Counted from the first letter of the stretch, positions 9,934 to 19,415 are shown. The stretch: 64,000 nt of DNA from Listeria grayi DSM 20601 (GCF_000148995.1 NZ_GL538352.1:1422974-1486973); one strand, 5' to 3'. Notes: generated from the sequence alone by a model not told the origin. Translations and numbers: made by a program.

Positions 9934-11817
9934 TTATTTATCTCGATAAATCGATTTAGGTTTACCGTACCACCATTTGCCGAGACCTTTTTGGATCCAA
10001 GGAACAACCCAGAAGTCAAAGCCGAATGTACGTCCGGCACCGTTCAACATTGCGATGGAAGCAGGTAATGCCCAGAATTTATCCCAGCCAAGCATTGCGC
10101 TGAAAGTAAACATTACTAGGAAGCCAGCACTTCCGATACTTGCTAACCAAGTGAATAGACCAGCTAAGATCGCAAGACCGATCGCAAGTTCGATGAATGG
10201 AACTACTTTTTGCATGAACAATGCAACGTCAAGGTTTGGCATCAATAATTGCATGATCCATTTAAACCAGCCAGGCATATGTTGTAAGATCGGAACAGTA
10301 ACATTTTGAGCAGCTTCTCCGGCTTTATCACCAGCTGCTTGACTTGCACCAGAAGTAGCTGCAGTTTGCAACCAGTCAAATGGCATCTTAGAAGTTGTTG
10401 CTGTCAGCCAAGAATCCTTACCAATACCGTTGAAAAGACGTCCTAAGTGAGAGAAGTTGACTTTATCCCAAGTACTTTCACCATAAATTTTCGACAATGC
10501 TTCATCGATCCAGAACCAGCCAAGGTAAACACGTAGTGGTAATACCCAGATAACGTTTCCATAGCGAGAAGTCCAACCGCGGAAAATATTGCGGCCATCT
10601 TTGATGTGGAAGAATTCGTGCATGATATATTGCCACATGTAGTAGCCACTGCGAATGCCAAAGAAGTAATATAGATTGACCATGTGTTTCATGAAAATCG
10701 CGAACCAGCCAGATAAATGCATGCTGCCTAAGTGGGCAACACCATATTTAGCACCGATCGAGACCATAACACCATGATATTTACCATTGTAAGGTTCTTT
10801 TTCTGTTCCGCTGATTTCGGAAATGATGCTTTTCGCAGCAGTCATCCCAGTTTGTTCAGCAGCTTCAACGATTTGTGGAGTTGGTTTGCCTTCATTTTCT
10901 TCAAAGTAAGCTAAGTCACCAACTACATAAACGTCTTTCAAACCATCTGCTTCCATAAATTCGTTTACTTTCAAACGACCAGCACGAGCAGATTCCATGC
11001 CGTATTCTTCTGTATCGGAGTTAGCTTTTACGCCGGCAGTCCAAATCAATGTATGAGTTGGAAGCTCTTGTCCGGATTTCAAGATGATGCGGTCCGATTT
11101 AACTTCAACGATCGGAGCGCTTTTAAGAATTTTGATTCCTTTTTTGACCATGTAGCGTTCTGCTTTATCAGCATCACGACGGTCTAGCATGTTTAGGATC
11201 GTTGGTACAGCTTCGACAACAGACAATTCGATTTCGTTTGGATCGATCTTGTTATCTTTTGCTAAACGAGTTTTCCATTCCAGCAATTCGCCGACCATTT
11301 CGATTCCAGTAAAGCCGGAACCACAGACTACAAAGCTAAGCATTGCTTTTCGCTTAGCAACATCTTGGATGCGAGAAGCTGCAGTAACAGTATCTTCTAT
11401 ATGTTTGCGTAGTTTAACAGCGTCTTCCCAAGACCATAATGTAAAGCCGTGTTCTGCAACGCCGGGAGTACCAAAGTCATTTGGCTCGCCACCCATACCT
11501 AAAATAAGATAATCAAATGGATAAGTGCCGTGTTCGGTAGTGACGATTTTTTTGTCGTGATCGACATTAGTTACATTATCAGTAACTAAATTTACTTTTG
11601 TACGATTGAATAATCGGCGCAGGTCGTATTGAACTGCAGTTGGTTCCACCCGTGCAGCCGCTACTTCATGTAATTCGGTCATCATGGTGTGATAAGAATG
11701 TCTATCGATCAATGTAATCGTTACATCTTTATCTTTTTTGTATTTCTTTGCTAATTTCTTAGCTGCATGAACACCTGCATATCCCGCCCCTATTAAAACG
11801 ATATTCTTTTCAGGCAT
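9934..11817 (-). CDS. ndh2: Type II NADH dehydrogenase with C-terminal membrane domain (Ndh2)
   Basis: Non-proton-pumping NADH:quinone oxidoreductase dedicated to extracellular electron transfer. Residues about 1-390 form a two-dinucleotide-binding flavoprotein: FAD site IGAGYAGVHAAKKL near the N-terminus and NADH site VVCGSGFTGIE near residue 165, then the TAGVKAN and GDLAYF motifs. Residues about 410-625 hold several membrane helices resembling a DoxX-type domain, an extension typical of Listeria Ndh2 and absent from ordinary Ndh. AAGGAG lies 12 bases before ATG 11817; an upstream in-frame TTG at 11829 is too close to the ribosome site. It is monocistronic, ending at its own terminator, and divergent from pplA. 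Confidence 0.92.
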   Translation of the reverse strand: MPEKNIVLIGAGYAGVHAAKKLAKKYKKDKDVTITLIDRHSYHTMMTELHEVAAARVEPTAVQYDLRRLFNRTKVNLVTDNVTNVDHDKKIVTTEHGTYPFDYLILGMGGEPNDFGTPGVAEHGFTLWSWEDAVKLRKHIEDTVTAASRIQDVAKRKAMLSFVVCGSGFTGIEMVGELLEWKTRLAKDNKIDPNEIELSVVEAVPTILNMLDRRDADKAERYMVKKGIKILKSAPIVEVKSDRIILKSGQELPTHTLIWTAGVKANSDTEEYGMESARAGRLKVNEFMEADGLKDVYVVGDLAYFEENEGKPTPQIVEAAEQTGMTAAKSIISEISGTEKEPYNGKYHGVMVSIGAKYGVAHLGSMHLSGWFAIFMKHMVNLYYFFGIRSGYYMWQYIMHEFFHIKDGRNIFRGWTSRYGNVIWVLPLRVYLGWFWIDEALSKIYGESTWDKVNFSHLGRLFNGIGKDSWLTATTSKMPFDWLQTAATSGASQAAGDKAGEAAQNVTVPILQHMPGWFKWIMQLLMPNLDVALFMQKVVPFIELAIGLAILAGLFTWLASIGSAGFLVMFTFSAMLGWDKFWALPASIAMLNGAGRTFGFDFWVVPWIQKGLGKWWYGKPKSIYRDK

Positions 11818-11904
11818 ATGCTCTCTCAACTCCTTGTATTTTTTTTCACAAAAGCTATTATGAAAAATATAAATAAGACTATTAATCTACCATAGTGTAA
11901 CAGA

Positions 11905-11920
11905 TTGAGAGCGCTTATGT
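11905..11920. promoter_or_regulatory. cre-like site between ndh2 and pplA
   Basis: The sequence TTGAGAGCGCTTATGT matches 14 of 16 positions of the catabolite-responsive consensus WTGNNARCGNWWWCAW. CcpA control of ndh2 or pplA would be plausible but is untested. The rest of the 11.83-12.12 kb gap is AT-rich with no gene. Confidence 0.35.
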
Positions 11921-12122
11921 CTAGTCAATTTGAGGGCAAATAGTGCATTTTATAAAAAAATAGTTCTTTGTATGAAAAGTGGCAAAATTCATAGACCAAA
12001 AGTATCAGTTTTTACCAAGTTATAAAGCTGTTTTTGTATCATTTTTAACATTTAACTACATATTTCCCGAAATACTATTCATTTTTTAGAAAATTTATTC
12101 AATTCCGTTTTTTGATTTAGTA

Positions 12123-12151
12123 TAGACAAACCGCCTAAAGGGTGCTATTAT
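12123..12151 (+). promoter_or_regulatory. pplA promoter
   Basis: TAGACA (12123-12128) and TATTAT (12146-12151) with a 17-base spacer, about 80 bases before the pplA start. Confidence 0.6.
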
Positions 12152-12230
12152 TTGGTTGTGAAAGAGTGTTGGGTTCTAAAAATTAATGTGCATAACGTCA
12201 CATAATAAAAAATTAAAGGTGGGAACTTTT

Positions 12231-13127
12231 ATGAAAGTGAAAAAAATTGCAATGGGTGTAACTGCTGTGTTAGCTTCCAGTATGTTATTAGTAGCTTGTG
12301 GAAACAATGATAGCGGTAGCAAAGATAAAAGCAAATCAGATTCAAAACAAACTGCAACAGTTAGCAAAGATGCTAAGAAAGACGGTACACTTACAGACGG
12401 CACTTATAAATTAGAAGAAAAAAATTATGATCATGATTATCGTGTTTCCTTCGATATTAAAGTAAAAGATGGTAAGATCACAGAATCCAACTACGATTAC
12501 TTAAATAAAGATGGCAAGAAAAAATCCGAAGATGCTGGTTATGAAAAAGCAATGAAAGCTAAATCCGGTGTTGGTCCAAAAGAATATATCAAACAATTAA
12601 ATGACTCTTTAGTAAAAGAACAAGCAGCAAGCAAAGTAGAAGCAGTAAGTGGAGCAACTCATTCTTCTGACGCTTTCGCTAATTATGCAAACCAATTGAT
12701 CCAAGCAGCACAACGTGGCGATACTTCAACAATCGAAATCGACAATGGTGCTAAATTGAAAGACGGTAAATACAGCTTGGAAGAAAAAAATTACGCACAT
12801 AACTATCGCGTAGTCTTCAACATCGAAGTAAAAGATGGCAAAATCGCAACTTCTGATTATAATTATGTAACAAAAGACGGCAAGAAAAAATCCGAAGATG
12901 CTGACTATGAAAAAGCAATGAAATCTAAAACAGGTGTGGGTCCGAAAGAATACATCCCTACTTTAAACAAAGAACTTGAAAAGAAACAATCTGCTGACGT
13001 AGATACTGTATCTGGTGCAACAGAATCTTCTAAAGCTTTCCAATTATATGCAGATCAATTGATCAATGCAGCTCAAAAAGGCGACACAAAGAAAATCGAA
13101 GTTTATAATTTCGTAGAAGCAGAATAA
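12231..13127 (+). CDS. pplA: PplA, flavinylated EET lipoprotein
   Basis: Surface lipoprotein of 298 residues that carries covalently bound FMN and passes electrons to outside acceptors. The signal peptide ends in the lipobox LVAC (lipidated Cys23), followed by a Ser/Lys-rich linker. Two FMN-binding domains follow, each with the flavinylation motif SGAT: Thr143 and Thr264 are the expected attachment points for FmnB. The two domains are very similar even in nucleotide sequence, pointing to an internal duplication. In L. monocytogenes the cleaved PplA signal peptide also yields a pheromone (pPplA). Start chosen at ATG 12231 (AAAGGTGGG upstream), not GTG 12186, because the signal peptide begins there. 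It has its own promoter and terminator. Confidence 0.93.
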   Translation: MKVKKIAMGVTAVLASSMLLVACGNNDSGSKDKSKSDSKQTATVSKDAKKDGTLTDGTYKLEEKNYDHDYRVSFDIKVKDGKITESNYDYLNKDGKKKSEDAGYEKAMKAKSGVGPKEYIKQLNDSLVKEQAASKVEAVSGATHSSDAFANYANQLIQAAQRGDTSTIEIDNGAKLKDGKYSLEEKNYAHNYRVVFNIEVKDGKIATSDYNYVTKDGKKKSEDADYEKAMKSKTGVGPKEYIPTLNKELEKKQSADVDTVSGATESSKAFQLYADQLINAAQKGDTKKIEVYNFVEAE

Positions 13128-13149
13128 GAATTACCATTATTAGCAAGTA

Positions 13150-13187
13150 AGCGACTAATCCTGCATTGCAAGATTAGTCGCTATTTT
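13150..13187 (+). terminator. pplA terminator
   Basis: AGCGACTAATC (13150-13160) pairs with GATTAGTCGCT (13172-13182), followed by ATTTTTA. Confidence 0.85.
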
Positions 13188-13254
13188 TATGAGCAATTAT
13201 AGGGTTATATGGTATAGTATTTCTAGTGAGGTCATATTGAAAGGTGCAATGATA

Positions 13255-14322
13255 ATGAAAAAATGGACATGGCTGCTTGTTTTTATTCTGCTGATCGGCA
13301 GTTTAGCTGCATGCGGCGGACCAAAAAAAGAAGTTTCTAAAAAACAGGATCAAAAGGAAACATTGCCGCTTAGCAAAAAAGATTTTCTTATGGGCACAGT
13401 AGTTTCTCTGAAGATCTATAATGCTGGAAAACAAGATGCGATGGATGCGTCTTACAAGAAAATTCGAGAATTAGCGGCGGAGATCACTACAAATGATGAC
13501 GGTAAAAATACTGAGATCGATAAAATCAATGCTAATTCCGGGAAAAAACCTGTCAAAGTAACAAAAAATATGTTCTTCTTGATTGAAAGAGCTATTTTCT
13601 ACAGCAAAAATTCTGATGGCGGCTTTGATTTGGCGATCGGACCACTTACTAATTTGTGGCGGATCGGCTTTCCAGATGCACGCAAACCAAGCCAAGCAGA
13701 GATCGATAATCGTTTGCCATTGGTAAATTATAAAGATGTGCAGCTGAATGAAGCGAACCAAACCGTTTATTTGAAGCGAAAAGGTATGGCGCTTGATCTG
13801 GGAGCCATCGCTAAGGGGTATATCGCGGATGAAGTAGCGAAAGTGATGAAAGCTCACGGCGTCAATTCAGCGATCGTAGACCTCGGTGGTAATATTTTCG
13901 TTATCGGTCACAATCCTGACGAAAAAAAATGGAACGTCGGTATCCAAGATCCATTTTCGCCGCGTGGAAGTATTATCGGCAAGCTGGAGACGGAAGAAAT
14001 GTCGATCGTTACTTCTGGCATCTATGAACGTCATTTAGAAGTGGATGGAAAAGACTACCATCATTTATTAGATCCGAAAACGGGTTATCCGTTTGACAAC
14101 AATATTGCCGGTGTTTCGATCATCTCGAAAAAATCGATCGATGGAGACGGCTTGTCCACCGCGACTTTTTCTAAAGGGATCCAAGGCGGACTGGCATATT
14201 TGAAACAATTCAAAGGAGTGGAAGCAGTCTTTGTCAGCCGCGACAAGAAGGTATACATCACTCCAGGATTGAAAGGCAAGTTTGAATTGGTCAATACAGA
14301 CGATTTTAAAATGGGAAATTAA
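13255..14322 (+). CDS. fmnB: FmnB, ApbE-type FMN transferase lipoprotein
   Basis: Extracytoplasmic flavin transferase that uses FAD to attach FMN to Thr in SGAT motifs of PplA. The protein has 355 residues with a lipobox LAAC (Cys20). ApbE motifs are visible: FLMGTVVSLKIY, GGFDLAIGPLTNLW, ALDLGAIAKGYIADEV, VDLGGNIFVIG and LLDPKTGYP. The frame is open from 13189, but AAAGGTG lies 8 bases before ATG 13255, which begins a proper signal peptide. It leads a unit with dmkA and fmnA (gaps of 23 and 18 bases). TATAGT near 13212 may be part of its promoter. Confidence 0.93.
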   Translation: MKKWTWLLVFILLIGSLAACGGPKKEVSKKQDQKETLPLSKKDFLMGTVVSLKIYNAGKQDAMDASYKKIRELAAEITTNDDGKNTEIDKINANSGKKPVKVTKNMFFLIERAIFYSKNSDGGFDLAIGPLTNLWRIGFPDARKPSQAEIDNRLPLVNYKDVQLNEANQTVYLKRKGMALDLGAIAKGYIADEVAKVMKAHGVNSAIVDLGGNIFVIGHNPDEKKWNVGIQDPFSPRGSIIGKLETEEMSIVTSGIYERHLEVDGKDYHHLLDPKTGYPFDNNIAGVSIISKKSIDGDGLSTATFSKGIQGGLAYLKQFKGVEAVFVSRDKKVYITPGLKGKFELVNTDDFKMGN

Positions 14323-14345
14323 GAATGTAGGGGAGGAAAGGGCGT

Positions 14346-15305
14346 ATGTCGTTACTAACGTTCCTTGATCTAGTCGAGATCAGAACAAAAATTGCCAGTG
14401 TGTTTCCTTTTATGATTGGGATATTATATGTTATCTTCCATTATCACGTCTTTGAACCGCTGCAAACGATCACTTTTTTTGCGTCGATGTTCATTTTTGA
14501 TTTAACAACGACCGCGATCAATAATTATATGGACTATCGAAAGGCTACCGACAAGCATGAGTTTGACTATCGGAAGTCGAAAAATGTGATCGGCCAAAGG
14601 GAAATTCCGGAAAAAACGGTTATTATTACCATTTTTGGCCTGTTTCTAACTGCAACATTGTTGGGAGTTTGGCTTGTATTTCAAACAGATCTACTGGTAT
14701 TACTGATTGGTTTTATTTGTTTTTGTATCGGGATCTTATACACATTTGGTCCTGTACCGCTTTCCAGAATGCCGCTTGGGGAAATTTTCTCCGGAGTAAC
14801 GATGGGGTTCGGTATCTTTTTCTTAGCGATTTATGTCAATGCGAGCGATGCTGGAATCGCAAGTTTAGTGTGGCAAGGTGCTTGGGTGACGCTGGAGGTC
14901 AATCTGCTGGAAATCATCCGGATCGGCGTTGTATCGTTGCCGTTGATATTTACGATCGCAAATATCATGTTGGCGAATAATCTATGTGATTTAGAAGAAG
15001 ATATCCGCAACAATCGCTTTACACTGCCGTATTATATAGGAAGAAAAGCAGGCGTGATTTTATTTAATACGTTATATTATGCTTCATTTGCTGCTATTAT
15101 AGTAGGAGTATTGTTAAACTATTTACACCCAATCATGTTGCTAAGTATATTGGCGGCGTATCCTGTGTATCGAAACTTAAAATTGTTTAATAAGGAGCAA
15201 GTGAAAGCAAAAACATTTGCCATTTGTATCAAGAATTTTTTGGTGGTCAACATAACGATTACAGTGCTGATGCTTGCGAGTGTCATTATTCAAAGTTTTA
15301 ATTGA
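14346..15305 (+). CDS. dmkA: DmkA, UbiA-family prenyltransferase (MenA-like)
   Basis: Membrane prenyltransferase of 319 residues that joins a prenyl tail to 1,4-dihydroxy-2-naphthoate, giving demethylmenaquinone for the EET pathway. The conserved Asp-rich motif is seen in NNYMDYRKATDKHEFD and a second in ANNLCDLEEDI; about eight membrane segments follow the UbiA pattern. It is probably a paralogue of a respiratory menA elsewhere in the genome. GGGGAGG ribosome site; tightly placed between fmnB and fmnA. Confidence 0.9.
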   Translation: MSLLTFLDLVEIRTKIASVFPFMIGILYVIFHYHVFEPLQTITFFASMFIFDLTTTAINNYMDYRKATDKHEFDYRKSKNVIGQREIPEKTVIITIFGLFLTATLLGVWLVFQTDLLVLLIGFICFCIGILYTFGPVPLSRMPLGEIFSGVTMGFGIFFLAIYVNASDAGIASLVWQGAWVTLEVNLLEIIRIGVVSLPLIFTIANIMLANNLCDLEEDIRNNRFTLPYYIGRKAGVILFNTLYYASFAAIIVGVLLNYLHPIMLLSILAAYPVYRNLKLFNKEQVKAKTFAICIKNFLVVNITITVLMLASVIIQSFN

Positions 15306-15323
15306 TGGAAAGGAAGTGGTCTC

Positions 15324-16115
15324 ATGATCGATAAGCTGATTTTAGGAAGATATGTACCGGGGGATTCTTTTCTTCATCGACTCGACCCGCGTGCCAAGCT
15401 GGTAATGGGACTGCTTTATATTGGGATCTTGTTTTTGGTAGATAATTGGATCACGACTTTTTTGATTATCTTTTTCACTTTCTTGGTAGTTGTGTTGACA
15501 CGAATAAAAGTCAACGTGTTTATTAAAGGGATACGTCCGCTGATTTGGCTGATCCTCTTCACGGTTGTGATGCAGCTACTGTTTACCGGTGGCGGTGAAG
15601 TCTATTTCCAATGGGGAGCCATTACGATCTCCTCGTTCGGGATCGCGAACGGAGCGCTAGTGTTTCTGCGTTTCACACTGCTGATCGTCATGTCGACGGT
15701 AGTGACGCTGACAACGAAACCGATGGACTTAGCGGATGCGATCTCTTACTTGTTGAAACCATTCTCCTATTTGCGTATGCCGGTGCAGGATATTGCGCTT
15801 ATGCTTACGGTTTCGATGCGTTTTATCCCGACATTGATGGAGGAAACAGATAAGATCATGAAAGCTCAGCGTGCCCGTGGGGTGGATTTCGGGGAAGGAA
15901 ATATCTTTGAGCAGATGAAAAAGATCGTGCCGGTCTTTATCCCGCTATTCGTTAGTTCATTCAACCGAGCCGAGGATCTTGCCAATGCGATGGAAGTAAG
16001 AGGTTATGAGGGCGATGCCAAGCGGACGCGGTTTAGATTGCTCCATTGGCATGGCATTGATGCGATCGCATTCTTGGTATTTATTGCGGTCACCGTATGT
16101 TTATGGCTATTGTGA
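15324..16115 (+). CDS. fmnA: FmnA, EcfT-like transmembrane component
   Basis: Transmembrane component of an energy-coupling-factor transporter, 263 residues, with about five membrane helices and the cytoplasmic coupling motif AQRARGVDF plus a second Arg-containing motif EVRGYEGDAKRTR that contact the ATPases. In L. monocytogenes FmnA helps deliver flavin (FAD) to the outer side of the membrane together with RibU. No ATPase is encoded beside it, so it probably shares EcfA1/EcfA2 (37.8-39.5 kb here). It closely resembles the ecfT product at 39.5 kb (both begin with KxILGRYxPxxS and share most motifs). Confidence 0.88.
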   Translation: MIDKLILGRYVPGDSFLHRLDPRAKLVMGLLYIGILFLVDNWITTFLIIFFTFLVVVLTRIKVNVFIKGIRPLIWLILFTVVMQLLFTGGGEVYFQWGAITISSFGIANGALVFLRFTLLIVMSTVVTLTTKPMDLADAISYLLKPFSYLRMPVQDIALMLTVSMRFIPTLMEETDKIMKAQRARGVDFGEGNIFEQMKKIVPVFIPLFVSSFNRAEDLANAMEVRGYEGDAKRTRFRLLHWHGIDAIAFLVFIAVTVCLWLL

Positions 16116-16120
16116 CAATC

Positions 16121-16160
16121 AAAAAACAGCTGCTCCTTTATGGAGGACAGCTGTTTTTTT
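16121..16160. terminator. Bidirectional terminator between fmnA and gntR
   Basis: AAAAAACAGCTG (16121-16132) pairs with CAGCTGTTTTTT (16148-16159), with an inner CTCCT/AGGA stem. T runs on both strands serve the two convergent genes. Confidence 0.9.
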
Positions 16161-16165
16161 GACTA

Positions 16166-16879
16166 TTAAGGGACTTGCAGTTGGATGTTATACTGGTAGC
16201 GATTGCCAGGATAGAAAAATTCGGTATATTCTATAAGGCGGTCTTCTTGATCTCGTGTAACACGCTGTACATGCAACAAGGGGCTGTTCTCATCTACATG
16301 TAGATGTGCTGCCAGTGTTTTGTCAGCGACCATTGATTCGATCGTTTCTTGTGCTTTTGTTACGATATAGCCTTTTTCTTGAAAAAGTTTATACAAAGAA
16401 GCATCTGGAGCAGCTAACTCTTCTGCCGCTAAAGACAGAAAAGAAGGACAGTAGACACGCTGGAAGCTGATGGGAACATCATCGATCCACCGCAGACGCT
16501 CATGGCGGCTTACTAATGCACCTTTCGGCAGGTCGAGCTTTGAACAAACCATTGTGTCTGCAGGCAGATCGTTGTCGAAGGAGAGCAGTGCAGAATGGAG
16601 CGAGCGGTTGTTGTTCTCTTCGGAAAAACTAAGCAGCGTCTGCAGTTGCAGAGATTCTTTTTGGCTAAGCACAATGGTTCCAACCCCATGGATACGCTTG
16701 ATATAGCCTTCATCGACTAATAGCTGGAGAGAATGGCGGATCGTGATCCGACTGACGTTGTAGTGCTTTTGCAGATCAGGTTCAGCAGGGAATAACGATC
16801 CGACGGGATATTTGCCGGAAATGATATCTTGCTTGAGATGATTATAAACAGTTACGTATTTAATGTTGTTGCCCTTCAT
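16166..16879 (-). CDS. GntR-family regulator, HutC subfamily
   Basis: Transcriptional regulator of 237 residues. The winged helix-turn-helix occupies about residues 5-70 (GSLFPAEPDLQKHYNVSRITIRHS) and is followed by a UTRA ligand-binding domain ending FFYPGNRYQYNIQLQ. Its start overlaps the end of the ADP-ribosylglycohydrolase-like gene by 20 bases, so it is the last gene of the PTS operon and the likely local repressor. The 11-bp inverted repeat at the operon promoter (19356-19381) is the best operator candidate. Effector is probably a phosphorylated product of the imported substrate, by analogy with TreR-type regulators. Confidence 0.88.
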   Translation of the reverse strand: MKGNNIKYVTVYNHLKQDIISGKYPVGSLFPAEPDLQKHYNVSRITIRHSLQLLVDEGYIKRIHGVGTIVLSQKESLQLQTLLSFSEENNNRSLHSALLSFDNDLPADTMVCSKLDLPKGALVSRHERLRWIDDVPISFQRVYCPSFLSLAAEELAAPDASLYKLFQEKGYIVTKAQETIESMVADKTLAAHLHVDENSPLLHVQRVTRDQEDRLIEYTEFFYPGNRYQYNIQLQVP

Positions 16880-17909
16880 GTTTTTTCACCACATTTGCTA
16901 ATGAATTTGCTAATTTTTCTATTTGAAAATCGTTGGCATGCTGAATCGTATCAAATAAAGCAATAAACGCTGAATCGTTTACATTTGTAAATGCGCCAAC
17001 CATCGAGCCCACGATCGTTGCGATAGTATCTGTGTCATACCCGATGTTTACAGCATCGATAACGGCTTGGAGTGGGTTTTCTTTATTGAGTGCGATAATA
17101 CCGAAGGCGCACGGAACGGCTTCAGAAATATGCAGACCGCTACCGACGATCTCGGCTAAGTTTTTCAGCTTTTCTTCTTTTGTGCCAACACCTGTAATGA
17201 TAGTATACGCTAATTGTATGCGTTTCACAACACTGGGACCGGCAACTTCTCGAGAGAGCTTTTTCGCTTTTTCCTCACCGCGGATCGCGCCATAAAGTCC
17301 AGCACTCAGCGCCTGATCGACTGTAGAATTTTCTGCTAGTGAAGCGCTTGTAGCTGCTGCAACTGCACATGCTCCTGAAATAGCGAGTGAGTTATCATGG
17401 GTGACTTGTGTGATGAGAATAGCATCGTTGATGGCAGCTTCTATATCGTTTGGATGCAAAATTCCGGCGGGAGCAATTTTCATCGCGGCGCCATTCGTAG
17501 CTTTGGAAGCATAATCAATGGTCACAGCTCCAGGTAGCGGCTTCATTTTGGATTCTGGATCTTTATACATCGCCACAGCGCTTCTCGTGGTTGGACCGGC
17601 AAACCGATCAAAATACCAAGAAACATTTGACCAATCCAAAATCGCTTGGATTACTGTCTCTGTATCGATCTTCCCATCATTTTTTAAAATCGCGTGCGAA
17701 AGGAAATAGATTTGAGAAAAATCATCAGTCACTTGTCCGGCTTCGTTGCCTAAAGCAAAAGCTGTTTTTCCTGGTTTTTTTAATTCTGTCAATGGTCCTC
17801 CAAAATGTGCGCGGATCTGGTCGAAAGATAAGTTCTCCGTGGTGGCTCCCATTGCATCCCCAATGGCAGCTAGTCCTAGTGTTCCTTTTATTTTTGTCTC
17901 TAAATTCAT
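16860..17909 (-). CDS. ADP-ribosylglycohydrolase-family enzyme
   Basis: Predicted cytosolic hydrolase of 349 residues. Family features: AAIGDAMGATTE near the N-terminus, the metal site TDDFSQIY (canonical form TDDT, so Phe replaces Thr) and the C-terminal GYDTDTIATIVGSM with the DTDT metal ligands. These enzymes cut N- or O-glycosidic bonds to ribose using Mg2+. Placement between a PTS permease and a GntR regulator argues for a catabolic role on an imported, phosphorylated glycoside rather than reversal of protein ADP-ribosylation; this is inference. AAAGGA lies 8 bases before ATG 17909, preferred over ATG 17933. Confidence 0.85.
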   Translation of the reverse strand: MNLETKIKGTLGLAAIGDAMGATTENLSFDQIRAHFGGPLTELKKPGKTAFALGNEAGQVTDDFSQIYFLSHAILKNDGKIDTETVIQAILDWSNVSWYFDRFAGPTTRSAVAMYKDPESKMKPLPGAVTIDYASKATNGAAMKIAPAGILHPNDIEAAINDAILITQVTHDNSLAISGACAVAAATSASLAENSTVDQALSAGLYGAIRGEEKAKKLSREVAGPSVVKRIQLAYTIITGVGTKEEKLKNLAEIVGSGLHISEAVPCAFGIIALNKENPLQAVIDAVNIGYDTDTIATIVGSMVGAFTNVNDSAFIALFDTIQHANDFQIEKLANSLANVVKKHEGQQH

Positions 17910-17933
17910 TTTCTTCATCCTTTCGTAATTCAT

Positions 17934-19325
17934 TTATTGATTCATTTCTGCTTCTGGATCTTTGACTCCGAAAAGGAGAGTGAAAGCTAGCCCGCCGGCA
18001 AACGAGATAACGAGGCCGACGATATATGCCCAAAGAGTCGGACCGGCAAAAGCAGGGATGGTGGTAAGTCCGCCAAATACGAAAGCGTTTCCAATTACAT
18101 GGAAAATACCCATAAATGCTCCACCGATAGCTGCACCTAAACATCCCGCCACAAGCGGGCTTTTAAATTTAACGCCTAAACCATAAATGGCTGGCTCCAC
18201 GATTCCCGAAAGAAACACGGATGTGATGGCTGTTAGAGAAAAGTTTTTTAATTTCCGATTACGTGATTTAAGGAAAATCGCAAATGCGGCGCCGGCCATG
18301 CCAAAGTTAGCATTAGCTGCATACGCGATGAAGGCAGAGTGTCCGGTTTTAGCAACTTCGGGAATAACGACCATGGTATTTGGTGCCCAATGGACGCCGA
18401 ATAGAATCAGGATATTCCAGATCCCGCCAACTACTGCTCCTGTGATAACTTGATTGATATTGGAAAGCCAACCCACGCCATTCGCGATACCGATGCTTAG
18501 ATAGTTGCCTAAAGGTCCAAAAATGCCGGCTGCGACCGGTACAAGGACAAAGAGCAGGACGGTTGGAATGACGATCATATGCAAGCTGTTTGGTATTTTT
18601 TTCTTCATAAATAATTCCATTTTAGACTGTAGCCATGTAGTTAGAATCGCAGGGATTATTTGACTTGTATAATTAAAAACTGGGATCGCGATACCTAAAA
18701 ACGTAATGGTATTGCCGCCGTCGCCTTTTACTAATCCAATAAAATCAGGCATGATCAAAGCCCCCATTATGGCCATTGCAATATAAGGACTGGTTGCAAA
18801 GCGCTTAGCAGAAGTAACTGCGATCAATAAAGGCAAGAAATAAAAGACCGATGTTGCGGCTAGCGTCAATAGCACATTTGTTGAGCTTTCAGTAGGTAGC
18901 CATCCGATCTCATTGGCTAAAATTGTAAAACCTCGTAGTAGACCGGCTCCAGCAAGTAAAGGGAGTAAAGGTGAAAATATACTTACTACTAATGCGACAA
19001 AACCGTTAAACCAGCTGCGCTTTTCACTCGGGACTTCCGATGTTTCTGTTTCTGCTTTTTGAGAAGTAGCATCATCTGCTTGCCACACTTTCATAAAAGC
19101 ATCATACACTTCTCCCACATTAGTACCAATAATGATTTGCAGACCTGCTTCTTTATTCACGACACCTGTAACGCCATCTAAAGCATCGATTTCAGCTGTC
19201 TTGACTAACGCTCGGTCTTTTAAAACCGGTCGCAATCTGGTAGCGCAATGGGTAACAGAGATAATATTATCGGGTCCTCCCATCAAAACGAGTAATTGTC
19301 GAGATAGATTTTCTAATGAAGGCAT
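17934..19325 (-). CDS. PTS EIIBC permease, glucose/sucrose-trehalose superfamily
   Basis: Sugar-phosphotransferase permease of 463 residues. The EIIB domain covers about residues 1-80 with the phosphorylated Cys27 in THCATRLR; the EIIC domain has about ten membrane helices from residue 110. There is no EIIA domain and no EIIA gene nearby, so phosphate must come from an EIIA encoded elsewhere, as for sucrose and trehalose permeases. It is the first gene of a three-gene operon with the ADP-ribosylglycohydrolase-like enzyme and gntR. The substrate is unknown; a ribosyl- or other glycoside is suggested by the neighbour. Confidence 0.88.
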   Translation of the reverse strand: MPSLENLSRQLLVLMGGPDNIISVTHCATRLRPVLKDRALVKTAEIDALDGVTGVVNKEAGLQIIIGTNVGEVYDAFMKVWQADDATSQKAETETSEVPSEKRSWFNGFVALVVSIFSPLLPLLAGAGLLRGFTILANEIGWLPTESSTNVLLTLAATSVFYFLPLLIAVTSAKRFATSPYIAMAIMGALIMPDFIGLVKGDGGNTITFLGIAIPVFNYTSQIIPAILTTWLQSKMELFMKKKIPNSLHMIVIPTVLLFVLVPVAAGIFGPLGNYLSIGIANGVGWLSNINQVITGAVVGGIWNILILFGVHWAPNTMVVIPEVAKTGHSAFIAYAANANFGMAGAAFAIFLKSRNRKLKNFSLTAITSVFLSGIVEPAIYGLGVKFKSPLVAGCLGAAIGGAFMGIFHVIGNAFVFGGLTTIPAFAGPTLWAYIVGLVISFAGGLAFTLLFGVKDPEAEMNQ

Positions 19326-19355
19326 CTAACATTCTCCTTTCTTAATTGGGTATGA

Positions 19356-19381
19356 CATCAAGACGTCATAACGTCTTGATG
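19356..19381. promoter_or_regulatory. Palindromic operator candidate for the PTS operon
   Basis: CATCAAGACGT and its exact complement are separated by CATA: a perfect 11-bp inverted repeat. It covers the expected transcription start just downstream of the -10 box, a typical repressor position. The GntR protein of the operon is the natural candidate ligand. Confidence 0.65.
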
Positions 19382-19386
19382 AGTTC

Positions 19387-19415
19387 ATTATAACGGACAT
19401 ATTCAAAAATGTAAA
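19387..19415 (-). promoter_or_regulatory. Promoter of the PTS-ADPRH-gntR operon
   Basis: On the minus strand TTTACA (forward 19410-19415) and TATAAT (forward 19387-19392) are separated by 17 bases. Confidence 0.8.
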
